Assembly: GCA_037176885.1 (NCBI GenBank)
Contig: JAWWNJ010000001.1
Span: 4,402,001-4,466,000, forward strand
Direction: 5' to 3'
DNA: 64,000 nt
From: Favolaschia claudopus
Taxonomy: Eukaryota; Basidiomycota; Agaricomycetes; Agaricales; Mycenaceae
Part shown: one piece after another, positions 32,113 to 44,324 of the stretch
How the letters are laid out: every line of letters begins with the position of its first letter
Position numbering within the stretch: position 1 is the first letter of the stretch
Translations under genes and position numbers: made by a program
Notes under the pieces: generated by a model
What the model was told of the DNA's origin: nothing
Seen by the model: only the letters and a program-made list of their open reading frames with translations
Databases searched by the model: none

Positions 32113-34507
32113 GATGACGTCGAAAGCTAGTAGCTGAGCTGTTGTGGAGACAACGAGAAAGCAGTACTGGTGAAAGCAAGTCACAAAGGCTGGCAGGAGA
32201 TGAGGGGAGAGATGAATGAAGGGATATAGATTGGTATCGATATCGCTTTAGGCTTTATATTAGTCTGAGTAGCTGTCAAAGCTCGAGCAAAGCAGGGCTC
32301 AAAGCGTGAGTGGGGTATGACTGATGGGGGGATTTGATCGTAATGTGGGCTGGCTGTGGCTCAAAGCGCTCCGCCTTTTATAGCCACGTCACACGCGTAT
32401 GTAGTAATTTTTGGTAACAACATCTCTACCCGGGCTTTCTTTGTTGGGAACGATTGCCATCAATCCACCCGAGAACAATGGTTAATTCTCATTCCTTTGT
32501 TCTTTTGGACCAGTCGCGTTAAGAGGAAGGTCCATGCTTTGATATTATGCATACTGCTTGGACTGGTCTGTGGGTGCTTCGAGTGGGCCCAGCAGTGGGA
32601 ATCCGGATCCCGGATGATCTAGAGAGTTCCATCCCGCGGCCGAGTTGATCAAGATTGTCGGATTGAACTGCCAGATTTACATGCTTGCTGCTGGCAGCTG
32701 CTGCTCCACGTACACCGGGAACGACCTGCGTTATCGCTTAGAATCAGCAGCACTATTTCTTCACGTAAAAAAACCCGCTCGTCGAAAACCTCCTTGCATG
32801 CAGGCAAAGGCGTGGTGTAGAACGAGGAGGTTGGAACAAATGTGGAATCCTCGGGCCAAGGAAAGGCGAAGAGCGGCATGACGGCATCGCCGAATTTCCG
32901 AAGGATTCGCACGACTTTGGTGACTGTGGGTGACGGGCGTAAACAATTAATGAGTCGAAGGACGGGGCAAATCCGAGTTTCGGGCGGAACCACTTTGTGA
33001 CTTGAGATGTTGGATGCTGTAGAAAAATTAGACCACAAGAGAGATTTTTTTTTGAATCCTGGCTGCGTGCCCGAGGTTGGATTATCACTAGAAACTTGTC
33101 TTCGAGTTCAAGTTGTTCCCTGTCTGTTGAGACAGATATCGCGTTCGGTCAACACGGGTCACAGCGCTGATTGATCGAGAGTTTCTAACGCTCGGGCTGT
33201 AACCTGCGGCGACGGAGACTACCGAGGGGGGACTGCTGCCCGCTCCCGGCAGGCGGTGCACTCATTAATGGCAGTGCATAGCTGCTGAGCTATCCTGCGA
33301 ATGACTGCGGCTCGGATGTCAGCCCGTGCGTATATTTTACCAGGACGCCGTGTGCCAAGAAGTTTGACGAACTGAGACCCGATGAGAGACGGATTAAGAC
33401 TCGGGCGGTGTCCAGCTTCAAATAGGTACATATGAATCCCACCTCACCAATCTTCCGGATCGACAGAAAGGATGCAAGCGCCGTAAAGCATTTCGGCCAG
33501 GATGAGCTGTAGAGGAGAAGACGCCGAGGATTCAGGCATTTTTCGTACTAGATTGTCGCAAGAAGTAAATGAAAGGAATCCGGAGACTGCGATGGACGAT
33601 CCGAGCATGATTTGAGATGCCAACTTTAGCCTTAAAAACGTTGTGAACGCGCAGGCAGCAGCATCCCTCTAGTTGTCTGTAGAAGTATAAATACTTTGAG
33701 GTCATCTGAAAGAGCGCCTGAGCAGCAATGTGTTGAGCGCGTTGTCTTGATTTAGCCAGATTAGCGCTCATATTGGCATTGGATCGACCGCACTGGGGAG
33801 AATTTGAAAGAATATCAGTGAGATTAGTCGATTGTGTATGTGCGCAGGATGCCGCCAGAGTTAAATTGACAGTACCTTCCAAGTCTTGGATTCCACGTTC
33901 TTGGAGAGGCAAGCGGAAAGCGCGCTGATTATTAGCGGAGAAATTATACATGCATACAGCGGTGAAGGTAGTTCTTCATAGAAATCATATTTCGACCTAC
34001 TTGGAAGGTTTACGATAGCATACAAGCTGTAAGATCAGCCTGAGTGGCACTCACGCGTTCAATTTTAGCCCAACTTGAAAGCTGTATCCGAGTCTGCAGG
34101 TTGAATTCTAGCCGGGTGCGCTGAGGAGGAGTAAATTCCATCGCAAATGAGACCCAGGCATCCAGGGTCGCCTCCAGGGCCAACAAGATGAAGGTGAAGG
34201 TTGAGAGAAGAGCAGAAAACGTAAAGCAATGCCGATAATGCCGAAACATTTCATAGACGCCGGGAATTTGATTTTTTGCTTTCTCGTCTTCCCTTGGTCT
34301 TCCCGGTCAGGTCAATCATCAAGACGAGGCGTAGCTGGCAGATTGCTATGTTACACATACACGGCATTATGCTCCCACTCCGCCAGTACATCGTCTTCCA
34401 TCTTCAATTTAACTCTCGGGCGCCAAAAGCCTTGAGGCTCGGGGAAGACGTATAAAACAGCCTCGACGCCACCGGAGTGCTCCTAATCTTTCTACAGCCC
34501 ACCCACC
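32113..34507. other. intergenic with a possible membrane-protein fragment
   Basis: A TATA-like GGCTATAAAAGG lies on the minus strand near 32380, upstream of the gene ending at 31514. Minus-strand frames at 34249-34010 (hydrophobic FSALLSTFTFILLALEATL) and 33951-33532 could be exons of a decayed membrane protein, but I could not join them into one coherent reading. Confidence 0.35.
34451..34457 (+). promoter_or_regulatory. TATA box
   Basis: TATAAAA within GACGTATAAAACAGCC, 51 bases upstream of the ATG at 34508. Confidence 0.55.
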
Positions 34508-35245
34508 ATGCATCCAGAGGATAGACAACCCAGCTCTTTGGTCAGGAAACGACTACGGTCGCCCTCGCCTTCCCGGGAGTCGTCTTCTATCGACTCGGAG
34601 AAATCTCATGTGCCATTGGAGTCGACGTGCGAGCTGGTCGGCGTCAAAGCGCTGGAAAACCATGCGACGACGCAGAGAAACGAGGCCGAGGCAGACTCGG
34701 ATGCGGCCGAGCACTTCACAAAGCGCCGGAAAATCCACAATGCTACCGCGACTGCAGCTGAGGACTCGGAGTCATCTGCTAACCCTGCCAGTAGTATCCA
34801 TGCCTCAGCAGCAGAAAACCTGTCGGAGGATTCTCCATTTGTCCCCTCGACTCCAACTCGTAATCCCTCCTCCCTCGAAACGCTCGAATATCCACACACC
34901 CCATCCCCATCATCCAAATTCGATTCCATCTCAATCCCGAACTCATTCCCCGATATCGACACTCCTTCTTCTTCTTCTTCGAGCCCTTCGCCTCGATCAA
35001 TATCTCCCCACCAACTATTCGCACTCGTTATGAGTCCTTCGCCTTCGGAAGATCCACTGGAAGAACCGACGCTGCCGTGGCCGGAGGAGCTCAACGATCT
35101 AACGTCGTTCGAACTCGCTTCAGCTAGTACGCAGCAGTTGTTCGAATATTATCTGGGTGCCGTGGAATCGGGGATGAAGTCGATTCCTTTGCTGCCTTTG
35201 TTCGAAGTTGAAGGGATAGATTCCCCGCTTTCGATTGGTGTCTAA
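34508..35245 (+). CDS. hypothetical Ser/Pro-rich protein
   Basis: Not recognised. Single exon, 245 residues, mostly disordered. It has a basic start (KRLRSPSPSRESSS), a bipartite-like nuclear signal (FTKRRKIHN), long Ser runs and many SP/TP sites that could be phosphorylated. The C-terminal ~45 residues (LPWPEELNDLTSFELA onward) are the only ordered-looking part. A TATA box at 34451 supports expression. A nuclear regulatory role is only an inference from composition. Confidence 0.6.
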   Translation: MHPEDRQPSSLVRKRLRSPSPSRESSSIDSEKSHVPLESTCELVGVKALENHATTQRNEAEADSDAAEHFTKRRKIHNATATAAEDSESSANPASSIHASAAENLSEDSPFVPSTPTRNPSSLETLEYPHTPSPSSKFDSISIPNSFPDIDTPSSSSSSPSPRSISPHQLFALVMSPSPSEDPLEEPTLPWPEELNDLTSFELASASTQQLFEYYLGAVESGMKSIPLLPLFEVEGIDSPLSIGV

Positions 35246-35865
35246 TCATTTGACGAAACCCGAATCGACGCTTGCTGTGATTTGTTACCGGAAACCAAAC
35301 TCTTTGGATGCAATCCGTTACTATTATATTGCATTATGGGCTATTTCGCCTACCTCTACACAGACACTCAAATAGGAATACCAGTCGTACCACTACCACT
35401 CTATCTCTGTATACTTACCTCCAACTCGTCACCAATTACCCAGCTACCTCGCACCCCGACCATCACAATCTGCAACTATCTCATTCCCGCGTAGCCAGGT
35501 TCTCCATTGCATCCGCCACCGCATACTAAAAAATTCCCAAGTCAGCCGTACCAACCCAGGTCGTTGCACCCGACATTCTTCACTCAGTCATCAATCCCCT
35601 TTAAGTACTGTAACGCCGTCTGCGCATCCGCGTACTCCGTCGAGCGCCCTATTGAACGTCTCTACACATGGAGACTTCCTTACACAAACCCCGTTTTCTC
35701 GGAAATTTTCACAAAGCACCGAGGTTCGACAAACCCCCAAAAAATATTGAAATACAATCGAACCGCTGACTCACCCCATTTTACGTGAAACAAGCGAGGT
35801 TGAACTTGGGTTCAAATACTCGAACATCGTTGCATTTCTTGGTTTGAACAACGCCTTCCTCTTCG
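35246..35865. other. intergenic; no gene supported
   Basis: Short plus-strand frames in CA/TC-rich DNA; nothing recognised. Confidence 0.5.
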
Positions 35866-37133
35866 ATGACAATCAGTCAAGATACCACTGCCCCCCTCGT
35901 TGCCGTCGTTGGCGCCACAGGCGCCCAAGGCGGAAGCGTCATCCAAGCGCTCATCGATTCCACCAAACCCTACCGAATTCGCGGTTTCACCCGCGACGTG
36001 GCGAAGCCTGCATCTCAGAATCTCATTAAGCAAGGTGTTGAGATGATCGCGGTGAATATTGTCCTCGATAATGCGGAGAATGTCTTCAAGGCGTTCGTCG
36101 GGGCGAATATGGCTTTTGTGAGCAGACGCAACTTTCGTGACGATATTAGAGTGGCTGAATTATTACCTAGCTCGTGACCAACTTCTGGGAACATCTTGAT
36201 GCGAAAAAGGTATAAGTAGTAACATAGTGCACTGTCCGCGAGTACCGCTCACGCCGTGCGTCTGCAGGAAATAGCAGAAGGCAAGATGATGATAGATGCA
36301 GTAAAGGCCGCTGGCGTAGAGCGTGTCGTGTGGTCCGGCTTGCAGGTCGGTGACCTCTGTTTATGCAGCCAGCAAGCGCATAATTGACTGACTGAAATCA
36401 TTTGCAGGATTACAACAAAATCAGCCAAGGCAAATACACCTACGCCCTCCACTTCGACGGCAAAGCCCACGTCACCGAATACGCCCGTCAATCCGGGCTT
36501 CCGTTCTTCGTCGACGTCCAGGCGGGATTTTACTCGGAGAATCTGGTGGATCCCGGACGCAGCAGCATCAAACGACGAGGCGATTCGTTCGTTCTTCGAT
36601 GGCCCGGGAACCCCAAGTCTGCCCTTCCGGTCCTTGACGCGGAACACGATTACGGGCTGTATGTTCGGCACGCCTTCGAGGCGACTGGGACAGAAGTTGC
36701 AAGGTTGAACGGCGCGGCGATGTACACGGGCGTGTATATGACGGGGGAGGAGATTTCGGCGCAGGTGTCTGAAGGCAAGGGCTTATCGTTTTCGCATTCG
36801 CGATGAATCCACTCACGCGGGCATTCGGACAGCTACCGGGAAGAAAATCACAATCGAATCGGTTTTATTTGAGCAGTATGAGAAGGACTTTACTGCGAAA
36901 GGTATGCCGCCGCACGTTGGCCTCGACATGCGCGATGCCGCACAGGCAGTCGAGGAGTTTGGTTGTCAGTCTTTTATAACTTGCTTGCCCGCTGACTGAG
37001 TGATGGTACTAATGAGAACTCTCTAGATTACGGAGGAAAAGACGTCTTCAATACGGAGGCCTTCACGCAGAGGAAACCTCTGTCGTTCATAGAGTTTGCC
37101 AAGGCAGCGGATTGGAGTCGGATCATGGGATAG
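35866..37133 (+). CDS. NmrA-like NAD(P)-binding protein
   Basis: Six exons (35866-36117, 36171-36209, 36268-36345, 36408-36774, 36833-36964, 37027-37133) encode about 324 residues, normal for the family. The Rossmann motif VVGATGAQGGSV lies near residue 12, followed by the family blocks RIRGFTRDV, GVERVVWSGLQDYNKIS and the late ATGKKITIESV. NmrA-like proteins are atypical short-chain dehydrogenases that often sense the NAD(P)+ redox state instead of catalysing a reaction. Here the tyrosine catalytic motif is not obvious. The fourth intron must begin with GC (GAAG|GCAAGG at 36775) to keep the frame into ATGKK. Confidence 0.9.
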
Positions 37134-37273
37134 AGTCATTCATTCCTCGATGGCATTTACAAACGCTGGAAATTTTGTTACGAAATAGATGGAACCATTG
37201 TCATAAAAGACCACATACATATACACATACATATGGACATTCTGACCTAGATCGTCGTATAAATCCTGAGACT

Positions 37274-38221
37274 CTATTGCTCTGAGTTGTCGACCTCCGC
37301 ACCGAGCTCCTCAGAGCCTTCCCAGTTTGCCCAGCACCCAAAATCATTTCGTAGTTGGCCATGTAGAACTTCAATCTTTGTCCGGCGTAGCGGACCCAGT
37401 GGAGGGGAATTGTACAACTTTTCGAGAACATCCAAGACCGATGTCGAGGTTAGAACGATAAGTTTTGCGGACGGCTTCATAATCTGGCGAAGCGTCTTCA
37501 CGACATTCGTGTTCGTATACTGTAATTTGAAGGTATGTAAAATTCAGCTAGGGCAGAAAAGGCAGTTATTACCTCATTCAAAAACGGCGGATCCACAACC
37601 GCGATATCTACGGCTTCCGTTAAGTGTGCGGGAAGAGACGTGGGCTCCTCCATGTCATATGGGATGTAGTGTCGCGGGGCCAAAATGCTGAAGCGACCAT
37701 CGACTTCAAGCAAGCGGGCATTCTTGAGAGGTTTTGTATGCTGGAACGCCACGAATGCGGTTGGACAGCAGAGAAACGCGATGGAGGTGGTGGGAGTACA
37801 AATTGAATGCAGTATCTCGGCAAACCGCATCGCAAATGGAGTGGTGTACCTTGAGTTTCGTTAGCTGCATACTATTCCCGAGCAACAAATGTAAGGACAG
37901 GAACCCTGAGGAAACATACCAAAATTGACTGAGTTGCCAATCCTCGCTGAAAATCGACCGGTATTCATCCACACTCATCATAGGTTTATCATTCGACTCC
38001 GCATCTTCGTCATCTTCGCCCTCGACGGAAAGACCAGCGACGCGCGCGGCTGCTTCCTCCGCAAGCTCATTGAAACGCCGCTCTTCATCGGTTTTAGAGG
38101 CGATGAAGGAGTTTAAGAGGGCAAGAGTGCTGGGATCGAGAGTGGGAGGAGATCCAGAGGTTGAGGAGGATGGTGAGGGAGGGGAACTCTGAGAGCTGGG
38201 TACCGCGATTGGAGTCGACAT
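37274..38221 (-). CDS. EFM5: eEF1A lysine methyltransferase (N6-adenine methyltransferase-like fold)
   Basis: Three exons (38221-37920, 37849-37573, 37519-37274) encode about 274 residues. After a Ser/Pro-rich start and a short helix, the conserved core reads LSQFWY, then SIAFLCCPTAFVAFQ, ARLLEVDGRFSILAP, YIPYDMEEP, VDIAVVDPPFLNE (the DPPF catalytic motif), LIVLTSTSV, LYNSPPLGPLRRTKIEV and NDFGCWANWEG. These are the diagnostic blocks of the yeast Efm5 / animal EEF1AKMT1 family, which methylates a lysine of translation elongation factor 1A. Cytosolic. The gene is convergent with the NmrA-like gene, with about 140 bp between their stops. Confidence 0.95.
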
Positions 38222-38735
38222 GGTTGCGAAAAGAAAAGCAAGGCAGAGTTGATCGCGTTGATCGGCGGGTATCCGGGCCGATATTGCCGAGCGCCTGAAA
38301 CAGACGTGGGATTTTTGTTGAATTACCGGCATTGGCCCAACATTGGCCGGGAAAAAAAGTCAGTTGAGCAAGTGGCATAGATATAGGACAAAAATTCCCG
38401 CAGACTACTGATTTGCATACGAGTAATAGCTTGCTATGAACGGCAATAAATTTAATTGCTCGGGGGAAAGAATTCAAGTCGCACGACTGACTCCTGAGTA
38501 ACATATTCTTTGAAGTCAGAAAACATGAATTGAGAGCTGGAAGCGTCAAATACGCGCAAAGAACCGGTGGATTTAGGTCATGCAGATTTGTCCTCGGGTT
38601 CACTGCCGAGAAGGATTTAAAAGTGACGAATGCTACGGTGTTCATTTCGTTCAAGTCTTAAATTTGCGGCCTTCCGAATCCGCGCTTTGGGCCATATATA
38701 AGAGCTGCTGCCTCAACCAGACCCTTCCCCTCAAA

Positions 38736-39371
38736 ATGTCGTCCAGTCCCTTCAAACCAGTCCGCCGCGTCGTCACCGGGCACACGCCAGAGGGCAAGGC
38801 AACGGTCGTGGCTGATACGGTTCAGCCGCCGACTTTCTGGTCACCGCAGAGTATCAGCCCCATCTACGATCTGTGCCATACAAGTGAATCCCCGGCAGTC
38901 ATTGACAGCGAGATCAGGGAGGGGAAGTGGGCGGATGAGATTGCGACGAACACGGAACACGTTAGTAGAAATGGGTCCGTGTTTCGGGTGTTCGAGTTCA
39001 GTCCGGGGACAGTTTCGGTCTGTGCATTGCTTTTGTTAGAAGAGTGGGAGGTTGACCACTTTTACCCCGCAAGCCTGCACATCGGACAGTCTCACTGGAT
39101 TATGGAATTGTTGCGAAAGGCTCCATAGTTCTTGAGCTAGATGATGGTGAAAGAATCACACTGAACGAGGGAGACACCATCGTGCAGCGAGGCACAATGC
39201 ACACTTGGAAAAATGAATCAAAAACTGAATGGGCAAGAATATATTTTATCGTTCTTGGTGAGTGAACAACATGGAAGGGAGACTACCTATACTGATGGCG
39301 AATGGACAGCGTCAAAGTCAGTGGAAATTAACGGACAAGAGCTGAAGGAAGAGTGGCGCAGTGAACAGTAG
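38736..39371 (+). CDS. cupin-domain protein
   Basis: Three exons (38736-39017, 39074-39257, 39310-39371) encode about 175 residues. The second exon holds a cupin core: HRTVSLDYGIVAKGSIVLEL is motif-1-like, and GDTIVQRGTMHTWKN is motif 2 with the metal-ligand histidine. Motif 1 has one clear His (PAHRTVS), so metal binding could be reduced. Small fungal cupins of this type are often put near aromatic-degradation or secondary-metabolite enzymes, but nothing here indicates a substrate. It converges on the VPS4 gene with only 35 bp between stop codons. Confidence 0.85.
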
Positions 39372-39406
39372 GAATTAATTTCATCTTCTCGGAAGATAAC
39401 AGACAA

Positions 39407-41045
39407 TTATGACCCATCGCTTCCTGTTTTTTCAACTTCAGGCATGCACAACACAGAAACAGCATTGAAAGCGCACCGAAATCCTTCGTCCACTGTTGAT
39501 GTTTAACCAAATCTTCCTCGACCACACTCGGCCGAACATTTTCTAGCGCTGCGGTAAAGTCTACGAGCGTTATCTTCGGTTCGAACAGTTCCTCGGCTGT
39601 CAGCGTTGTCCACGACTTCTCGACAGCTTCCGGGTCCCCCGGCGAGCAGAAAATCCATTTGACAGGTTCGTCTGCAGACATCTCGCCGTCCATCATAGCG
39701 GGCTTGAAATGCGTGGCCGTAATGAGTTTACGGATCGGCTGCATGAGGGCGTCCTGAACCACGATTTGGATGTCCGCTCCGGAATACCTATACAAATTGT
39801 AGGGTTATAGCGCTAACTGACGGGTACTCACCCTTCAGTTCTTTCCGCTAGCCACTGGTAATGTTCGCTGGAAAGCTCGCATGGGGTTTCGCCGACGTGC
39901 AATTCGAACATGCGTTTCCGAGCCTCTAAACCAGGGAGAGGGATGTATATTCGCTTCTGAAACCTGATTTCGACCGTTGGCGAACGCTTTGAGAAAACCT
40001 CGAGCACATTTCAGACGCACCTTCGTTTGATAGAAAGGTCTATCTGCCAAGGGATGTTCGTCGCACCGATAACCAGAACATTCTTGTTGTCGTGGGCCAC
40101 GCCATCCATTTGAACGAGAAATTCCGTCTTCAACCGACGCGACGCATCGGAATCACCATCGCCACGCGCTCCGGTCATGCTGTCGATCTCATCGATGAAG
40201 ATGATAGCTGGCTTCATCTCTCGTGCCATTTGAAATAGATGTTTGACGAGTCTGCAGGCGAAAGTAAGTGATACGATGTCGCAGTGCGATAGCTAAATAC
40301 TTTTCAGAATCTCCCTGCCATTTGCTCACTAAATCGCTGGAGCTGATACTGAAAAACGTGCTCTTTGCCTCGGTGGCCACAGCTTTGGCGAGGTACGACT
40401 TTCCGGTGCCGGGTGGACCATAGAGCAGGATACCCCTCCAGGGCTTCCGCATACCCGAGAAAAGATGCGGAAATTTGAGAGGCAGAATGACAGCTTCTTT
40501 GAGCGACATTTTCGCAGCTTCGAGGCCGGCGATGTCGTCCCACGAGACGTCACTCCCGGCGGGACCTAAGATTGCTTCAGACAATCCAGCACGCAATTTC
40601 TTTGTCTCCGGATCCTCGTCAGCCATTCTGTAAACGTGGTTCAATAATCGTAAGATAATGGTATTGATATTGGACACGAACAGAGCGTTGGTAGATTGAA
40701 GCGCTCCCACTGGGCCTGCTAGGTGTTTCTTGAGGATCTCGGCACGGCTGAGATAGTTGTCGATTTTGGATCGTATAAGGATTTTGAACTGCTCATTCTT
40801 CTCATCTGGAAATCTATTAGACTGGCAACGAGGACGCAGGAATATCCAGTTCACATTTCAAAGCCACCATGAAGTAGTCCAGTGCATCCATGTATTCCTT
40901 GCATGCCTCACGGTGGTTCTGTGCCTTGTCGTTCTCAATTGCCTTCTGTGCGATCTCGATAGCCTTCTGTCCAAGACGGGAGTTAGCCGAACGGGCAAAT
41001 CCCCGAAAAGCGGCTCACATCGAGGCTTGCTTGTCTGGGTACCAT
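39407..41045 (-). CDS. VPS4: ESCRT-disassembly AAA ATPase Vps4
   Basis: Seven exons (41045-41019, 40966-40855, 40805-40301, 40251-40021, 39963-39832, 39787-39477, 39423-39407) encode about 444 residues, the normal length. An N-terminal MIT domain ([34 protein letters not shown]) binds ESCRT-III tails. The AAA core has Walker A GPPGTGKS, pore loop [14 protein letters not shown], Walker B IIFIDEID, sensor 1 [11 protein letters not shown] and the arginine finger region SIKRRFQKR. The C-terminal region has the family's [12 protein letters not shown] and ends in WTKDFGSDGS. Acts on endosomes to recycle ESCRT-III in multivesicular body formation. The start at 41045 was chosen because a 51-nt intron joins it to the MIT domain. 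Confidence 0.95.
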
Positions 41046-41912
41046 GCTTTTAGAAGATGCTCCGACCTCTGCAAGTAGAAGATCGTTGGTTATTTAACCA
41101 AGAGCTGGGGGGCAAGTATATCACAGTTCGCTGCGAGATTCCTGTCGAAAGAGCAGGCTGGGCCAACCGCGCTTCCGCGACTTTTGTTTCTTGGAACCAG
41201 CGGCGCAGTTTACCCGAGTCAGGACCAGAGTATACGGCTCCAAGTAATCTCTGGTCATAATTGGGGCAATCAATGACAGCGAGACTTAGCTCGCGGGCTG
41301 ACTCCGAATCGAGACTGACTCCATAACGATTCGGATTTTGGCGCTGCATGCGCTGACCCTGCTTTGAACTGCGTCCGTTGCAAATCGAGGCGGCGCAGCA
41401 TGAAGCTGCTGCAGCCGCGGCAGAGTCTGGAGGCTGAACTGTTATCCGCAGGTAGAAAGTCCGTTGACGTCCACTGACTCCATGACCCATCGTGCTCAGT
41501 TCATAGTCAGAAGGATGGACTCACTTACATGACGACTCGGAGTCTAACAGGGGAAATCTGCCTCCACTGCCTGCTTCGAACTTTTCCACTGTTTCAACTC
41601 GCTAGTTCACACACCGTGACAGAGCGCCTCAATGAACTCGTCCTTTTTAGAGCTATCTTTCGTCTCGAGCAGGGATCCAACGGGATGCACACATTCCGTT
41701 GGCTTCACTTGCGAGGCCGGCGGAAGGAGGAAGAGTAAACGGATGCCGTTAGAAACTGTGAGAAACATCATATGCCGACGTATGCCGTGCAATTCATCAA
41801 TGATGCCATCAACAGTGCGGCCGCTAATCACCGGCCTATGTTTTCCGGTTAAGAAGATCCTCATTCCCGGTGCGTCGCCTCGAAGTCTGCTGGTCTTTTC
41901 TCCCCCCTCATC
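41046..41912. other. intergenic; no gene supported
   Basis: A minus frame at 41607-41864 starts MRIFLTGKH, faintly like a Rossmann start, but nothing follows. The opposite plus frame is equally unassigned. Confidence 0.4.
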
Positions 41913-44180
41913 ATGCTCGTCAAGTCCCCCTTTCCACCTTTACCGCCCTTGCCCGAGGTCAATGTCCTCAATATCATGTTCGGACGCCCCGATCAGGTCT
42001 TTCATTTACCTCTTCCGTCTTGGTATGATTCTTGACCGGCAAGTAGGCGGAATGGCCGGATTATACCATTCAGATCGAGGAAAGGACGGGAAGGAAGAGG
42101 ACTTATAAGGAACTCATTGGTCGGATGGAATCGGGAGCAACCGCTTTAGCAGCGAATGTTTCCGACGGTGGTTTGGCTCTCAACGGAGATGCCGACGAAA
42201 TGGTCGGCCTACTGGGTTACAATTCCTTGGTGAGTGGTTTCTATATTGTTTAGGCTCTTGCTCACCTCTAACAGGAATATATCGACATCGTATTATCGCT
42301 GTTGAGGGTAACCACACCCTTTGCCCTCATTTCCTCGCATTCGACGCGCTTCGAACTAGTTCATGCTTTGAAGCTCACCAAAGCTACGCGGCTGTTTGTA
42401 GATGCAAAGCTGCTGAAGAATGTTCTCTCTGCGATCGAGGATCCTGATGTCCATCTCACAGCAGACAAGATCTATATTTTGCATGGCCAGCCGACGGGCG
42501 GACGCCTGAGCTTCAACGGGATGATCGAGAAAGTCAAACGCAGGAAACTTCCTATACAGCCCATCCGACCTGCAAAAAAGGACACCATAGCCTATCTTGT
42601 CATGTCTAGCGGTACCAGCGGACTACCGAAAGGTGGGCGTAATTATTTTGAGTTCAACTTGTATCTGACAAATATTAGCGGTGATGATCTCGCATGGAAA
42701 TATAATATGCTCAATACTCCAAGGGATTTTTGTGGGCCAGCATCTAGAACCTTATTCTGTATGTTCAAGCTCTGCTTTTTGTTTCTATCAATTAACGAGT
42801 GTGCAGTCAATCAAAGCGCAAATGAAAGACCGACATCCCATTACGGTCGGCGTGCTGCCAATGTTCCACTCGTATGGTCTCCACGTTTATATCCTCCGCG
42901 CAACCCTCGCGCCGGCCACCTATGTGATCCTCGAAAAATGGAGCCCGACTCAATATCTCAAGGCCATCCCCAAGTATGTATCCAAATCCGGCTTTACCAA
43001 TGCACGCGAATCAAACTTTTTGTTACAAAGATACAAAGTGACGCACCTAACACTCGTTCCATCGCTGGTCCACACGCTCGTAAATCACCCCGACATCAAA
43101 TCGACCGACCTCAGTTCCGTTTTGTCTGTAAACTCCGGTGCGGCGTACCTCCCACCTGAACTTGCCTCCCGAATGGGAGCGCTGCTCAAGAAGACGTCAG
43201 AGGTCGTTCAAGGTTCGTGTCCAACCATTCATCATCAGTCTGGAAAATACAAACTGAATCATGTTGGCGCAGGGTACGGCTTATCCGAGGCTGTAAGTAT
43301 CACCCCGCGTTCAAGTATCAACCCCACTCACCGCTAAATATTCATCCAGACAATAAGCGCCTTAACGCGTCCGCTCGACAAAATGCTCGGCATGGGCGTG
43401 CCTCCGTCTGACACCACGGGTATCCTCATCCCGGGTTTGGACGCGCGCATCGTGCGCGACGACGGCACTGATGCGGAGCCGGGTGAAGTCGGCGAGCTCT
43501 GGTTGCAGGGGTGCAATGTCGCGCTGGGGTACTGGAACAATCCCGAGGCGAACGCGAAGACGTTTGTTGATGGGTGGTTAAGAACGGGGGATCAGTTCCG
43601 TGCAGATGAGAAGGGGTATTTCTTGTGAGTGTTCTGTGGTGCGTCTCTGTTGCATTGATTTCTGAGAGGGTTATCCTTAGCTTTGCGGATCGAGGCAAGG
43701 TAATCAACTCTCTGCTCAAATCTTGAAGAATCGACGATCTGATACATCTACTCAGGACACGTTGAAAGTCAGCGGCGCGCAAGTATCTCCCAAGGAAATA
43801 GAAGATGTCTTATTCGCGCATCCTGAGAAACTCATCTCGGACGTCTCCGTCGCGGGTGTCAGCGGAGGGCGCACCGACGACGAGAAGGTTCCGCGTGCGT
43901 GGATTGTGCTGAGTCGCGCTGGGAAGAAGAAGGGCGCGGCTGCGACGATCAAGGCATTGGAGGAATGGCACCAGCAGTCGTTGAGTAAGTATAAGTGGTT
44001 GAGAGGCGGGATCGAGGTTGTTAAGGATGTGAGTGCATTTTTATTCGTTGATGATATTTTGCGTAGTTGTACTGATGGGATTGGATGTAGATACCCAAAA
44101 CGCCTACGGGCAAGACGATGCGAAGGGTGTTGCAAGATAGATATGAGCAGCGGATGAAAAAGGCTAGAGCTAAGCTGTAA
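41913..44180 (+). CDS. AMP-forming acyl/aryl-CoA ligase (4-coumarate-CoA-ligase-like), probably peroxisomal
   Basis: Activates a carboxylate with ATP and transfers it to CoA. Eleven exons between 41913 and 44180 encode about 576 residues. Adenylation motifs appear in order: MSSGTSGLPKA (A3, P-loop), VLPMFHSYGLH, GYGLSEAT (A5), GWLRTGDQF (A7), FFADRGKDTLKVSGAQVSPKEIE (A8) and the catalytic-lysine motif PKTPTGK (A10). The protein ends in AKL, a valid C-terminal peroxisome-targeting tripeptide. Three exons are tiny: 20 nt (43273-43292), 19 nt (43681-43699) and 80 nt. Substrate (fatty, phenylpropanoid or other) cannot be told. The gene is convergent with the FHA fragment. Confidence 0.93.
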
Positions 44181-44324
44181 TCAATCGTGTTTCGAACAGG
44201 ATTTTCGTAAATCAAACGACAACGGAGAAGTATGTTTGCAGTTTTTTCCCTGGTTCCCAGCTGGATATCAAGCAATATCGATATCCTTTTCTGTATAATA
44301 GCAAGGTGGCGTACCAGATCTCGT

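Noticed and set aside
41607..41864. Rossmann-fold gene beginning MRIFLTG on the minus strand
   Set aside because: The glycine-rich motif does not continue and no downstream domain is readable.
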